Shown here: positions 54,243-63,758 of the stretch, piece by piece
Layout: each line of letters begins with the position of its first letter
Numbering within the stretch: position 1 is the stretch's first letter
DNA from: Sphingomonadales bacterium 32-65-25
GTDB lineage: Bacteria; Pseudomonadota; Alphaproteobacteria; Sphingomonadales; Sphingomonadaceae
Reading direction: 5' to 3'
DNA: 64,000 bases
Assembly: GCA_002280855.1 (NCBI GenBank)
Contig: NCEU01000003.1
Span: 310,001 to 374,000 of the forward strand
Notes under the pieces: model-generated
What the model was told of the DNA's origin: nothing
Seen by the model: only the letters and a program-made list of their open reading frames with translations
The model's database searches: none
Program-made: the position numbers and the translations under genes

Positions 54243-55826
54243 TCAACGGCGCACGTGGAGCCCGGTGGGCCACCAGCGCAGCACCAGCCGGTTGGCGAGC
54301 GCGTTCACATAAAGCCCGTTGTGGGCGTGGACGTAGAAGGCGCGGGCCCATTCCGGCGTTGCGCCGCCGGGCTTGGCCGTGATGAAGCTGGCCTGGCCGA
54401 TGGTGAGCAGGGCAAAGCCCGCCACCACCGCGAAGATCGCCGCCAGCGCCACCAGATCGGTGCGGTTCGCTGCTTCTGGCAAGGTGACAGCCATCAGCGT
54501 GGCCATGCCCGATTGCAGGGCAAACCACAGGCCGGCCACCCCCGCGGCAACAACGATGGTGCGGGCGATGACGAAGCCGGTGGGCCGCGTGTCGATCGAT
54601 TGGGCGATATAGTGGGTGAGGCCCATCAGCAGGATGGCGCCCAGCGCGAACAGGCCGGGTTCGCGGGCCAGTTCGAAGCCCGACAGCGTCCCGGCGATGC
54701 CGACCCCGGCGAGCACGCCGGCGACCGCCAGGCCCAGCCGTGCCGGGTGCGGCGCACCGCCGGGGCTGGGCGACCAGCTGGCCCGCGCAATATCGACCAC
54801 GCTGCCCGACGACAGAAAGGCGTGCGCCTTGTAGAGCGAATGCGCCACGATGTGCAGCAGCGCCGCCGGCCACGCACCCAAGCCGCATTGCAGCAGCATG
54901 AAACCCATCTGCGCGATGGTGGACCAGGCCAGCGCCACCTTGATGGCATTCTGGGTGAGCATCACCACGCTGGCAAACAGCGCCGTGAAGCCGCCGACAA
55001 TCAGCAGCAGATCCATCGACGGGGTGGACAGTTGCAGCAACGGCGAGAAGCGCAGCGCCAGGAAGCCGCCGGCGTTGATGATGCCGGCGTGCAGCAGGGC
55101 AGAGACCGGCGTGGGGGTTTCCATCACTTCGGTGATCCAGCCGTGCAGCGGGAACTGGGCGGATTTCAACAGGGCCGCGGCTGCGATGAGCACGGCGGCG
55201 ATGGTTAGGCTGGCCGGGGTGTCGCCGCTGGCAGCGATGGCCTTGAGCGCCTCAAACACGCCGCTGAAGTCCAGCGCACCGGTGACCTCCCAGACCATGC
55301 CGATGGCAATGGCGAGGCAAAGATCACCCAGCCGGCTGGCGATGAATTTCTTGCGCGCCGCCAGGATCGCCGCCGGCCGGTCGCCGTAGAAGACGAGCAG
55401 TTGATTGAGGCCCAGCGACGTCGCCACCCAGGCGATGAGGAACATGGCCATATTGCCAGACAGGATCAGCAGCAGCACGCTGGCCAGGGTGACGCTGAGC
55501 AGTCGGGTGAAGCGGGCGTGCCCGGGATCGCCGGCCATGTAGTTGCGCGCAAAATGCACCACGATGCTGCCAACGAAGCTGACCAGAAGGAACATCACGG
55601 CGGTGAGCGCATCGAACAGGAGGCTGAAACCGGGCAGCGCCGGGGTCGCCAACGGGCCGCCCAGCGCCACCAGCAGCGCCCCGACGGCGGCGGTGGCAAA
55701 ACTGATCAAGGCGCCGCCACGGGCAAGGCCGGCCAAACGCCTGGGATTGCCGGCAGGCAGCAGCGCCAGCGTCAGCAGCGCCGCAGGACCGGCCAGCATC
55801 AGCCACATCAGGGAGGTTATCGTCAT
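54243..55826 (-). CDS. dabB: DabB, proton/cation-conducting membrane subunit
   Basis: A polytopic protein of 527 residues related to NuoL/MrpA antiporter-like subunits, with 13 to 14 hydrophobic helices. PF00361-type features include LLKSAQFPLHGWITEVMETPTPVSALLHAGIINAGGF, with a membrane-embedded Lys and a His-rich loop, and HIVAHSLYKAHAFLSSG. Partner of DabA, presumably supplying the ion gradient. Start at MTITSLMW (55826), preceded by TGGAGCG. The LysR gene is divergent, 107 bp away. Confidence 0.92.
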   Translation of the reverse strand: MTITSLMWLMLAGPAALLTLALLPAGNPRRLAGLARGGALISFATAAVGALLVALGGPLATPALPGFSLLFDALTAVMFLLVSFVGSIVVHFARNYMAGDPGHARFTRLLSVTLASVLLLILSGNMAMFLIAWVATSLGLNQLLVFYGDRPAAILAARKKFIASRLGDLCLAIAIGMVWEVTGALDFSGVFEALKAIAASGDTPASLTIAAVLIAAAALLKSAQFPLHGWITEVMETPTPVSALLHAGIINAGGFLALRFSPLLQLSTPSMDLLLIVGGFTALFASVVMLTQNAIKVALAWSTIAQMGFMLLQCGLGAWPAALLHIVAHSLYKAHAFLSSGSVVDIARASWSPSPGGAPHPARLGLAVAGVLAGVGIAGTLSGFELAREPGLFALGAILLMGLTHYIAQSIDTRPTGFVIARTIVVAAGVAGLWFALQSGMATLMAVTLPEAANRTDLVALAAIFAVVAGFALLTIGQASFITAKPGGATPEWARAFYVHAHNGLYVNALANRLVLRWWPTGLHVRR

Positions 55827-55847
55827 CCGTGTCGCTCCACAATCGAG

Positions 55848-55909
55848 GATACGACCGGCCATCTATGCGCTGGCGAAACCGCCGTAAAATAGATATATTG
55901 TGTCGTATC
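55848..55909. promoter_or_regulatory. inverted half-sites between dabB and the LysR gene
   Basis: The 107-bp divergent gap contains GATACGAC at 55848-55855 and its exact complement GTCGTATC at 55902-55909, with an AT-rich centre (AAAATAGATATATTG). This is the usual layout for a LysR-regulated divergent promoter, with the regulator controlling dabBA and itself. Binding is inference from position and symmetry. Confidence 0.5.
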
Positions 55910-55933
55910 GTTCGTTTTTGTGAAAGCCAGATC

Positions 55934-56806
55934 ATGGCGGCGCTGAATTATAACCACCTGCGCTATTTCCATGCGGTGGCGCATGCCGGCAACCTGACCC
56001 GCGCCGCGCAGCAGCTGAACCTGTCGCAATCGGCACTCTCGGTGCAGTTGAAGGCATTGGAAGCGCAGCTGGGGCACGCCCTGTTCGAACGGGAAGCGCG
56101 GCGCATGTCGCTGACCGAGGCCGGAAAAATCGCGCTCGATTATGCTGATACGGTGTTTGCCGCCGGCGATGCGCTGCAATCGACACTGGCCGGGCGGGTG
56201 CGGCTGGACCAACAGGTGCTGCGCATCGGCGCGCTGCCCACGCTGTCGCGCAATTTCCAGGCCGAGTTCATCGCGCCACTGATTGGCCGCCGCGATGTCG
56301 AGCTGGTCATGGTGTCGGGCACCCTGAAAGACCTGCTGGCGCAGCTGGAAGCGCATGAACTTGATGTGGTGCTGGCCAATCAGCCACCGCGTGGAGTGGT
56401 GGCGCCGGATATCGTGTCACGCCGCATCGCCCAGCAGCCGGTCGGCCTGGTCGGGCCACCGGGCCTGCTGCACCGCCCGCTGCGCTTTCCGCAGGATCTC
56501 GCCAAGCTGCCGGTGTTGCTGCCCGCGAAGGGCCTCGATATCCGCACCGGGTTCGATCAGCTGCTGGATCAGGCCGGCATCCAGCCGATCATCCTGGCGG
56601 AAGTGGACGACATGGCGATGCTGCGCCTGCTCGCCCGTTCCTCTGACGCGCTCACCCTGGTGCCGCCGATCGTCGTGAAGGACGAACTCGCCGCCGGCAC
56701 GCTGGTGGAGGTGTTCACCATCCCCGGCCTGACCGAGGAGTTTCACGCCATCACCCAGCGCCGGCGTTTCCCCAATCCGCTCCTGGGAGAATTGCTTGAG
56801 GGTTAG
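55934..56806 (+). CDS. LysR-family transcriptional regulator of the dab operon
   Basis: A 290-residue LysR regulator. The winged helix-turn-helix reads LRYFHAVAHAGNLTRAAQQLNLSQSALSVQLKALEAQLG, and the C-terminal co-inducer domain follows to residue 290. The NhaR-like N-terminal NYNHLRYF is common in regulators of membrane transport. Divergence from dabBA makes it the probable activator of carbon uptake, perhaps responding to CO2 limitation. Start at MAALNYN (55934). The stop overlaps the convergent ccmI 3' end by 4 bp. Confidence 0.9.
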   Translation: MAALNYNHLRYFHAVAHAGNLTRAAQQLNLSQSALSVQLKALEAQLGHALFEREARRMSLTEAGKIALDYADTVFAAGDALQSTLAGRVRLDQQVLRIGALPTLSRNFQAEFIAPLIGRRDVELVMVSGTLKDLLAQLEAHELDVVLANQPPRGVVAPDIVSRRIAQQPVGLVGPPGLLHRPLRFPQDLAKLPVLLPAKGLDIRTGFDQLLDQAGIQPIILAEVDDMAMLRLLARSSDALTLVPPIVVKDELAAGTLVEVFTIPGLTEEFHAITQRRRFPNPLLGELLEG

Positions 56807-58056
56807 AGGCCCATTTCCGCCGCAGCGGCCTTGATGCGCCCCTGCGCACCGGCATCCCCCGCAAAAGCGGCCAGTGCCTGATCCCGCGCCGTCTTTGCCG
56901 CCGGCACATCACCCAGCACCTGCCGGGCGCGCATCAGGCGCAGCCAGCCGGCTTCATCCTTCGGGTTGGCCTTCAGCTTTTCGGCAAGGCCATCAACCAT
57001 TGAACGGATCATCGCCTGGCGATCCGACGGCTTCATCGCTTGCGCGGCCTGCACCTGTTCGCGGCTGGGGCTGGGCATGACGCCCGCGGGGGCTGCGGAA
57101 TTGGCGGCGGCTGCGGCGGCCACGGGCGGTGGCAGGCCGGGCACGGCGGCGTTGCCCACCGGCTTGGTGGCGGCCAACCGCGCGGCGATGTCGATGCCGG
57201 CGGCCTGCGCCGTCTGTTGGGTGACGGCGCGCAACTGCGGCAGCCACGGCGCATCGGCGGGCGAATCGGCAACCAGGCGCAGCATGTCTTCGATGGCGCC
57301 CTTGCGATCGCCCGTTTCCGATTTGCGCACAGCGAGGAAATAGCGGGCGCGCGCATCGGCGCCGTCCTGCGCCGCAGCCTTTTCAAAGGCAGCGGCAGCA
57401 GCCGGCGTGATCTGGCCGCCAGCTTCCTGCACCAGCGCCTCGCCATAGGCTGATTGATAGCCTTCGCCATCGGGCTTCAACGCGATCGCGCGGGCATAGG
57501 CCTTGGCGGCATCGCTGTAACGGGCCGTCTGGAAATAGCTCCAGCCCAGCATGCGCCAGCCTTCCGGATCGTTGGGGTTGGCCTGCATCTTCTGTTCAAG
57601 GCCGGTGACCAGCTGGTTCACCTCGCCCTGCGCGGCGGCATCCGGCACCGGGCCAGCGGCCGGAGCGGCTGCGGGCGCGCCAGCCGGAGCAGCAGCACCC
57701 GCCAGTTCGGGCTGGCCCATGCTGACATAAAGCGCGGCGCCGGCTACGGCGACCATGGCCGCCAGGCCCAGCGCCAGGCCGGAAAGCGCTTTCTGGCCCA
57801 TGGTGCGATCAAGTTCGGCCGGGATATGGCCGGCGGCCAGCAGGCGACGGCGAATCTCGTTGCGCAGCCCTTCGGCTTCACCGGGCTGGATGCTGCCAGT
57901 GGCCAGCTGCACATCGACATCGGCCAACTGATCCTTCAGCACGGCGATGGTGGCGGCGCGGGCGTCAACCCTTGCTTCGTGGCGGCGCACCAGCGGAATG
58001 GTGAGCCAGGCCGCGGCCAGGGCCGTGAGCGCAGTGAGAATGATCCAGAGTGTCAT
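56803..58056 (-). CDS. ccmI: c-type cytochrome biogenesis protein CcmI
   Basis: A CcmI/CycH protein of 417 residues, membrane anchored by two N-terminal helices (about 3-20 and 96-115) with a periplasmic TPR domain (about 150-260, for example NPNDPEGWRMLGWSYFQTARY). CcmI holds apocytochrome c for haem ligation. The Pro/Ala-rich stretches (AAAPAGAPAAAPAAGP) are linkers. It is the last gene of the ccmFGHI operon, 7 bp after ccmH. The start at MTLWIILTAL gives the first helix. Confidence 0.9.
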   Translation of the reverse strand: MTLWIILTALTALAAAWLTIPLVRRHEARVDARAATIAVLKDQLADVDVQLATGSIQPGEAEGLRNEIRRRLLAAGHIPAELDRTMGQKALSGLALGLAAMVAVAGAALYVSMGQPELAGAAAPAGAPAAAPAAGPVPDAAAQGEVNQLVTGLEQKMQANPNDPEGWRMLGWSYFQTARYSDAAKAYARAIALKPDGEGYQSAYGEALVQEAGGQITPAAAAAFEKAAAQDGADARARYFLAVRKSETGDRKGAIEDMLRLVADSPADAPWLPQLRAVTQQTAQAAGIDIAARLAATKPVGNAAVPGLPPPVAAAAAANSAAPAGVMPSPSREQVQAAQAMKPSDRQAMIRSMVDGLAEKLKANPKDEAGWLRLMRARQVLGDVPAAKTARDQALAAFAGDAGAQGRIKAAAAEMGL

Positions 58057-58063
58057 GTTGGTC

Positions 58064-58522
58064 TCAGTCTTGGGGGCCCGCCAGCCGGTCAAGTTCGGCG
58101 CGTTCAGCCTCGGTGAGCGGGGTGGCATCAGGCGTTGCAACGGGCTTGCGCCGTTGCCAGAAAATCAGGCCGGCGCCGCCCAGCAACAGGATCGCGAACG
58201 GCCCCAGCCACAGCAGCAGCGTGTCGCCTTCCATCGGCGGTTTCAGCAGCACGAAATTGCCGTAACGCGCCACGACATAATCACGCACTTCGGCATCGCT
58301 GCTGCCCCTGGCGATCTGTTCGCGCACCAGCACCCGCAGATCGCGGGCCAGCGGCGCATCGCTGTCGTCGATGGACTGGTTCTGGCAGACAACGCAGCGC
58401 AGATCCTTGGAAATGGCGCGGGCGCGGGCTTCCTGCGCTGCATCAGGCAGCATTTCATCGGGCAGCACGGCGGCCGCAGGGGCGGCCAGCATCAGCGCCA
58501 GGGCAAGCAATGCGCGCTTCAT
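58064..58522 (-). CDS. ccmH: cytochrome c-type biogenesis protein CcmH
   Basis: A thiol oxidoreductase of 152 residues that reduces apocytochrome c for haem attachment. Signal peptide, LRCVVCQNQS active-site motif (Cys43, Cys46), and a C-terminal membrane helix (LLLWLGPFAILLLGGAGLIFW). The family's region NQSIDDSDAPLARDLR is present. It overlaps ccmG by 4 bp (ATGA), so the genes are coupled. Confidence 0.95.
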   Translation of the reverse strand: MKRALLALALMLAAPAAAVLPDEMLPDAAQEARARAISKDLRCVVCQNQSIDDSDAPLARDLRVLVREQIARGSSDAEVRDYVVARYGNFVLLKPPMEGDTLLLWLGPFAILLLGGAGLIFWQRRKPVATPDATPLTEAERAELDRLAGPQD

Positions 58523-59061
58523 GCTTCGGCTCGCAATTTCTGCATCAGCGGCCTGATCTGGCCTTCCCACACTTCCGGGCTGATCGGGCCGATCTGCTTG
58601 AAACGGACCCGGCCCTTCTTGTCGACCACGAACGTCTCCGGCGCACCGGTCACGCCCAGATCAATGGCGGTGCGACCGGGGAAATCGCTGCCCATGCCGG
58701 AATAGGGATCGCCATAGCGCGCGAGGAAAGCGCGGCTGTCTTCCGGCTTGTCTTTCCAGGCGATGCCATAGACGGGGAAGCCTTCGGCGGCGATGCGTTC
58801 CAGCACGGGGTGTTCCTGCGGGCAGGCGGCGCACCAGCTCGCCCACACGTTGAGCAGCCGCGGTTCGCCCTTGAAGCTGGCGCTGGCCAGGCCCGGGCCA
58901 CCGCCCGGTGCATCGGTGATGCCGGGCAGTACGAATTCGGGCAGCGGCCGGTCGATCAACTGGCTCGGCAGTTCCTTGGGGTCCTGCGTCAGGCCAAAGC
59001 CCAGGAAGGCAGCAAGCCCGGCAAAGGCGATAACCGGCAGGATGAACAACACACGCTTCAT
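58519..59061 (-). CDS. ccmG: thiol:disulfide interchange protein CcmG (DsbE)
   Basis: A periplasmic thioredoxin-like reductase of 180 residues, anchored by an N-terminal helix (residues 4-24). The active site is WASWCAACPQEHP (Cys77, Cys80). PPEFVLPG-like strand, GIAWKDKPED and GAPETFVVD with the cis-Pro are all standard. It reduces the CcmH disulfide. It lies 10 bp after ccmF. Confidence 0.95.
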   Translation of the reverse strand: MKRVLFILPVIAFAGLAAFLGFGLTQDPKELPSQLIDRPLPEFVLPGITDAPGGGPGLASASFKGEPRLLNVWASWCAACPQEHPVLERIAAEGFPVYGIAWKDKPEDSRAFLARYGDPYSGMGSDFPGRTAIDLGVTGAPETFVVDKKGRVRFKQIGPISPEVWEGQIRPLMQKLRAEA

Positions 59062-59071
59062 GATGGGCCGC

Positions 59072-61057
59072 TTATTCCGCCGGAACCAGATTCGGCGCAA
59101 GGGGTGACCGCACCTGCGGCGCCCCGATGCGGAAGCGGCGATCGGCCAGGCTGGCCGCGCCGCCCATCGCCATGAGGAGCCCGCCGAACCAGATCCAGCC
59201 CACGAGGGGATGCCAGTAGATGCGCACCACCAGCCCCTGCCCGCGTGCATCCTGCTGCACATCGCCGATGGCGACATATTGATTGCCCAGCGGCGAAACG
59301 CCGATGCCGGCTTCCGTCGTCTGGCTGCCCGAAACGGTGTAAATCCGGCGTTCCGATACCAGCGCGCGTTCATTGCCGTTCTGGCTGACCGTGAAGCGGG
59401 CGCGCAGGGCACGATAATTGGCGCCGTCCACTTCCTCGGCGCCAAGCATGGTAACGCTCACCGGTCCGGCCACGGCCGTTTCGCCGGGGCGCATCACCAG
59501 GATTTTTTCAGCGGCAAAACTGGTCATCGTCGCGATACCGGCAGTGGTGAAACCCAGGCCGGCGTGGGCCAATACAAGCCCGACGGTCGCCGCCGGCGTG
59601 GTGCGCACCAGCCGCCACGAAAAACCGCCCGCGCCCCACCAGCGCCGCACCAGCACGAGCACCGCGCCCAGCACCAGCCAGCCGCCGAGTGCGAGACCCA
59701 ACGCCGCCACGACCTGCGCCGTGCCCAGCCACAGCACCAAGCCCGCCAACAGCGCCGCGATCGCGGCCACCGGCACCAGAAGTTTCTTGCCCAGCACCGC
59801 CAGATCATCGCGCTTCCATGACAGCATCGGCCCGATGGTGACGAGAATGAGCAACGGCGCCACCAGCGGCACGAAGACGAGGTTGTAATAAGGCGGCCCC
59901 ACCGAAATCTTGTTGGTGGGCGACACGGCTTCCATGATCACCGGATAGAAGGTGCCGAGGAACACCACCGCGGTGAGCGCCATCAGCAGCAGATTGTTGA
60001 AGGTGAGCCCCGATTCACGGCTGATGCTGCCAAACAGGGCGCCGGAACGCAGCATCGGCGCGCGGGCGGCAAACAGCGCCAGTGCCGTGCCGGTCGCACC
60101 GATGATCATGGCGAGGATGAACACGCCGCGTTCGGGATCGACCGCAAAGGCGTGCACCGAGGTGAGAATGCCGGAGCGGACCAGGAAGGTGCCGATCAGC
60201 GACAGCGAGAAGGCGAGAATGGCGAGCAGGATTGTCCAACCGGCGAGGCTGCCGCGCTTTTCAGTGACGATGGCCGAATGCAGCAACGCCGTGCCGATCA
60301 GCCATGGCATGAAGCTAGCATTTTCCACCGGGTCCCAGAACCACCAGCCGCCCCAGCCCAATTCGTAATAGGCCCAGAAACTGCCCAGCGTGATGCCGCA
60401 GGTAAGCGGCACCCAGGCGGCCAGCACCCACGGCCGCATCCAGCGCGCCCAGGCCGGATCTGCGCGGCCTTCCAGCAGCGCCGCCACGGCAAAGCTGAAG
60501 GTGACGGAAAAGCCGACATAGCCCAGGTACAGCAGCGGCGGATGGAAGACGAGGCCGGGATCCTGCAGCAGCGGGTTCAATTCCGCGCCGTCGAGCGGCA
60601 CCGGGAACAGGCGCTCAAACGGGTTGGACGTGAACAGCGCGAAGGCCAGGAAGGCGACACTGATCATCGCCTGCACCGAAAGAATGCGCGCCTGCAGCGT
60701 GACGCGCAGATTGTCGCCGAACTTCGCAATGCCAGCGCCATAGATCGACAGCACCAGCACCCACAGCAGCATGGAGCCTTCGTGATTGCCCCACGTCGCC
60801 GCCAGCCGGTAGGCCAGCGGTTGCGAAAGGGCGCTGTGATTGGCGACCAGCTTGACCGAGAAATCGGCCTGGCCGAACAGCGTCATCAGGCAGCCAAAGC
60901 TGATGGCGATCAACAGCGCCTGCAAGGCCGCCGCGCTGCGCCCGAACGCCATCAGCGCCGCATCCCCGCGGATCGCGCCCAGCATCGGCAGCACAGCTTG
61001 CGCAATCGCCACCAGCAAGGTGAGGATCAGGGCGAAATGGCCGATTTCGGCAAGCAT
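59072..61057 (-). CDS. ccmF: cytochrome c haem lyase subunit CcmF
   Basis: A large polytopic membrane protein of 661 residues, with about 14 helices. The WWD haem-handling motif is visible as WGGWWFWDPVENASFMPWL, and conserved histidine segments occur (NHSALSQPLAYRLAATWGNHEGSMLLWVLVLS). CcmF transfers haem from CcmE to apocytochrome with CcmH and CcmI. It is the first gene of the visible cluster. ccmE normally precedes it but is not present upstream. Confidence 0.96.
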   Translation of the reverse strand: MLAEIGHFALILTLLVAIAQAVLPMLGAIRGDAALMAFGRSAAALQALLIAISFGCLMTLFGQADFSVKLVANHSALSQPLAYRLAATWGNHEGSMLLWVLVLSIYGAGIAKFGDNLRVTLQARILSVQAMISVAFLAFALFTSNPFERLFPVPLDGAELNPLLQDPGLVFHPPLLYLGYVGFSVTFSFAVAALLEGRADPAWARWMRPWVLAAWVPLTCGITLGSFWAYYELGWGGWWFWDPVENASFMPWLIGTALLHSAIVTEKRGSLAGWTILLAILAFSLSLIGTFLVRSGILTSVHAFAVDPERGVFILAMIIGATGTALALFAARAPMLRSGALFGSISRESGLTFNNLLLMALTAVVFLGTFYPVIMEAVSPTNKISVGPPYYNLVFVPLVAPLLILVTIGPMLSWKRDDLAVLGKKLLVPVAAIAALLAGLVLWLGTAQVVAALGLALGGWLVLGAVLVLVRRWWGAGGFSWRLVRTTPAATVGLVLAHAGLGFTTAGIATMTSFAAEKILVMRPGETAVAGPVSVTMLGAEEVDGANYRALRARFTVSQNGNERALVSERRIYTVSGSQTTEAGIGVSPLGNQYVAIGDVQQDARGQGLVVRIYWHPLVGWIWFGGLLMAMGGAASLADRRFRIGAPQVRSPLAPNLVPAE

Positions 61058-61165
61058 CTGCGGGTGGTCTCCGGCGGTTGATGGCGGCAGAATGGCGAAA
61101 TATTGCCTCTGCTTGCATTCTTGCTCTAGCCGATACGCATGAAGATGCTAGGGATTTATCTGGAA

Positions 61166-61189
61166 TCAAAGCGCTGCTAAGGGCTTTGA
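61166..61189. other. short inverted repeat in the ccmF upstream gap
   Basis: TCAAAGC (61166-61172) and GCTTTGA (61183-61189) are separated by 10 nt in the 169-bp divergent gap between ccmF and the fusion gene. It may be an operator or hairpin for the flavin/iron-sulfur fusion gene. The evidence is only its symmetry. Confidence 0.3.
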
Positions 61190-61226
61190 ATCGAAGGGTG
61201 TGAGCCCGGGGGGGGGCAAGACCATT

Positions 61227-63758
61227 GTGACGACGTACCGCATCGCGATTGTGGGATCGGGGCCTGCCGGGCTTTCGGCAGCGGCTCATGCTGCCAAGTT
61301 GGGGCTGAGCCATATCTTGCTCGAAAAGACCGACCATCTGTCGGATACGATCTACAAATACCAGAAGGGCAAGCATGTGATGGCAACGCCATCGCAACTG
61401 GTCCTGCGCTCACCGCTGGATTTCGAAGCCGGCAAGCGCGAGGTTATTCTGGGCACCTGGAATGAGCAGACGGCCGCCGCCGGCGTGAACGTCAAGCATG
61501 GCGCCGAAGTGAAAAGCATCGTCGGCACCGGCGCGCCCATCCCCGGATCGGTGATGCCGATCGTCAGCCGCAACCGCGACGGCACGACCAGCACGACCGA
61601 ACTGCAGCGCAACGCCCCGCCCTATCGCCTGACGCTGGTGAACGGCGAAGAGATCATGGCCGAAACCGTGATCATGGCGCTCGGCACCCAGGGCAACCCC
61701 AACCTGATGGGCTGCCCGGGCGGCAACCTGCCCCATGTTCAGTATCAGCTCGACGATCCCACCGAATATACCGACGAACATATCTTTGTGATCGGCGGCG
61801 GCGATGCCGGGATCGAAAATGCGCTCGGCCTGTGCGCCGATCCGGCGCAGAACAACACGGTCACGCTGATCAACCGCACAGCCGATTTCCCCACCGCCAA
61901 GGATGCCAACGTCAAGGCGCTGATGGCAGCGCGCGATTCGGGGCGCATCAGCATCATGGCCGAAGCCAACACCACAGCGGTGGAACACGGCTTCATTACG
62001 GTTGAAACCCGCGATGGCGAAGTGCGGGCGCGCTGCGACCGGATTATCGCCCGCATCGGTTCGGCACCACCGCGCAGCTTTGTCGAAGGCTGCGGCATCG
62101 AATTTGCCAGCGCCGACCGGCTCGCCTTTCCTAAGCTGTCGGCCACCTTCGAATCGACGGCGCCGGGAATCTATGTCACCGGCGCGCTGGCCGGCTATCC
62201 GTTGATCAAGCATTGCATGAACCAGGGCCACGACGTGGTGGAGTTCATCAATGGCAATCTCGATCTCAAGCCCGCCGACGAACCGATCCTGGAAGCCAAG
62301 TTTGCCGGCCTGCCCGGCAAGCGCAGCGTCGCCGAATGGCTGGAATATCTGCGGACGAGCGTCTCGATCCTCAATGGCATGAGCAGCCTGCAGATACGCG
62401 AATTCATGCTGGATTCGAGCGTGAAGCGCTACGCGCAGGGTGAGGTGATCTTCGAACGCAACGCACCCGGTTCATCGCTGTTCGGCATCGCCGATGGCGA
62501 GGTGGCGGTGGAAGTGAATCCAAACGATCCGTCCATCACCGTGCAAATCGGCGCCGGCCAGATCTTCGGTGAAGTCGGCCTGATTTCCGGCCGCCGGCGC
62601 GGGGCGACCATCCGCGCCGCGCGCGATACCATCGTGGTGGAAATCAGCCGCAATGCCGCGCTGAAACTGATGAGCCAGGTGCCATCGGCATCGCGCGAGA
62701 TCACCCGCATCAACACCGAACGCACCTTGCTGCAGATCTTCAAATCGGGCCTTGCGCCCGCCGATCTGGTCGACGTGATCGCCAACGCCAAGGTGGAAAC
62801 CATCCGTTCCGGCCAGGCCATCATCAAGGAAGGCGAAACCGGCGACGACATCTTCATCATCCGCTCCGGCTCGATGGTGGTGGAAAAGTCGATCGGCGGC
62901 AAACCGGTGTTCCTCAGTTATGTTCCCGCCGGCAGCTATGTTGGCGAGATGAGCGTGATCGACGGCAGTGCGCGTTCCGCCACGGTGCGCGCAGCAGTGA
63001 AGAGCGACGTGATCCGCCTCGCCGGCGAGCCGTTCCGCGCGCTGCTCGCCGCCAAGCCGCAATTGCTCGACAAGTTGCGCGGCGAAATGGCCAGCCGCAC
63101 CCAGCTCAACAATTTCGTCGAATCCAAGAAGGACAGCTTCTCCGGCGTTGTCGACATGTACACCGGGGTGGCCAACTTCCTGGTGGAACAGGGCTTGGGT
63201 GAAGCCACCGATGTGCTGCTCATCGACGAGAAATTGTGCGTTGGGTGCGACAATTGCGAGAAGGCCTGCGCCGATACGCATGACGGCCTGTCGCGGCTGG
63301 ATCGCGAAGCCGGGCGCACCTATGCCCATCTGCATGTGCCGACCAGCTGCCGCCACTGCGAACATCCGCACTGCATGGCCGATTGCCCGCCCAACGCCAT
63401 CCACCGCGGGCCCACCGGCGAAGTCTATATTGATGAAACCTGCATCGGCTGCGGCAACTGCCAGCGCAACTGCCCCTATGGCGTGATCCGGCTCGACAAG
63501 ACGCCGCCGAAAAAGCCATGGCTGCTCAGCTGGTTCCTGTTCGGCAGCGGCCCCGGCCCCGGCGAAGCCAGCCACAAATGGGCCAAGAAACATGATCCCG
63601 CCTATGCCGAAAAGGCCAAGAAGGCGATCAAGTGCGACATGTGTTCGGGCCAGGAAGGCGGCCCGGCCTGCGTGCGCTCTTGCCCCACTGGCGCTGCCAT
63701 TCGCGTCTCGCCGGAACAATTCCTCGGTGTCGCCCTGATGAACCGGGAGGACCGCTGA
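61227..63758 (+). CDS. flavin reductase, two cNMP-binding domains and four-cluster ferredoxin fusion
   Basis: An 843-residue multidomain redox protein. FAD/NAD(P)-binding region at about 1-345 (GSGPAGLSAAAHA and GGGDAGIENALG Rossmann motifs; no CxxC, so not a thioredoxin reductase). Cyclic-nucleotide-binding domain 1 spans about 395-500 (FGEVGLISGRRRGATIRA) and domain 2 about 505-625 (GEMSVIDGSARSATVRA); both keep the Glu and Arg of the phosphate-binding cassette. The C-terminal ferredoxin part (from about 660) has four clusters: CVGCDNC, CRHCEHPHC, CIGCGNC and CDMCSGQEGGPAC. Electrons could pass from NAD(P)H via FAD to the clusters, gated by cNMP. The GTG at 61227 after GGGGGGGGG is preferred to that at 61200. 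Confidence 0.88.
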   Translation: MTTYRIAIVGSGPAGLSAAAHAAKLGLSHILLEKTDHLSDTIYKYQKGKHVMATPSQLVLRSPLDFEAGKREVILGTWNEQTAAAGVNVKHGAEVKSIVGTGAPIPGSVMPIVSRNRDGTTSTTELQRNAPPYRLTLVNGEEIMAETVIMALGTQGNPNLMGCPGGNLPHVQYQLDDPTEYTDEHIFVIGGGDAGIENALGLCADPAQNNTVTLINRTADFPTAKDANVKALMAARDSGRISIMAEANTTAVEHGFITVETRDGEVRARCDRIIARIGSAPPRSFVEGCGIEFASADRLAFPKLSATFESTAPGIYVTGALAGYPLIKHCMNQGHDVVEFINGNLDLKPADEPILEAKFAGLPGKRSVAEWLEYLRTSVSILNGMSSLQIREFMLDSSVKRYAQGEVIFERNAPGSSLFGIADGEVAVEVNPNDPSITVQIGAGQIFGEVGLISGRRRGATIRAARDTIVVEISRNAALKLMSQVPSASREITRINTERTLLQIFKSGLAPADLVDVIANAKVETIRSGQAIIKEGETGDDIFIIRSGSMVVEKSIGGKPVFLSYVPAGSYVGEMSVIDGSARSATVRAAVKSDVIRLAGEPFRALLAAKPQLLDKLRGEMASRTQLNNFVESKKDSFSGVVDMYTGVANFLVEQGLGEATDVLLIDEKLCVGCDNCEKACADTHDGLSRLDREAGRTYAHLHVPTSCRHCEHPHCMADCPPNAIHRGPTGEVYIDETCIGCGNCQRNCPYGVIRLDKTPPKKPWLLSWFLFGSGPGPGEASHKWAKKHDPAYAEKAKKAIKCDMCSGQEGGPACVRSCPTGAAIRVSPEQFLGVALMNREDR

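Noticed and set aside
51475..54312. 945-codon plus-strand frame
   Set aside because: Antisense to dabA, whose active-site residues are clearly conserved on the other strand.
61227..63758. Reading the fusion protein as a thioredoxin reductase
   Set aside because: The N-terminal part has two Rossmann motifs but no CxxC redox pair, so it is a flavin reductase of another kind.
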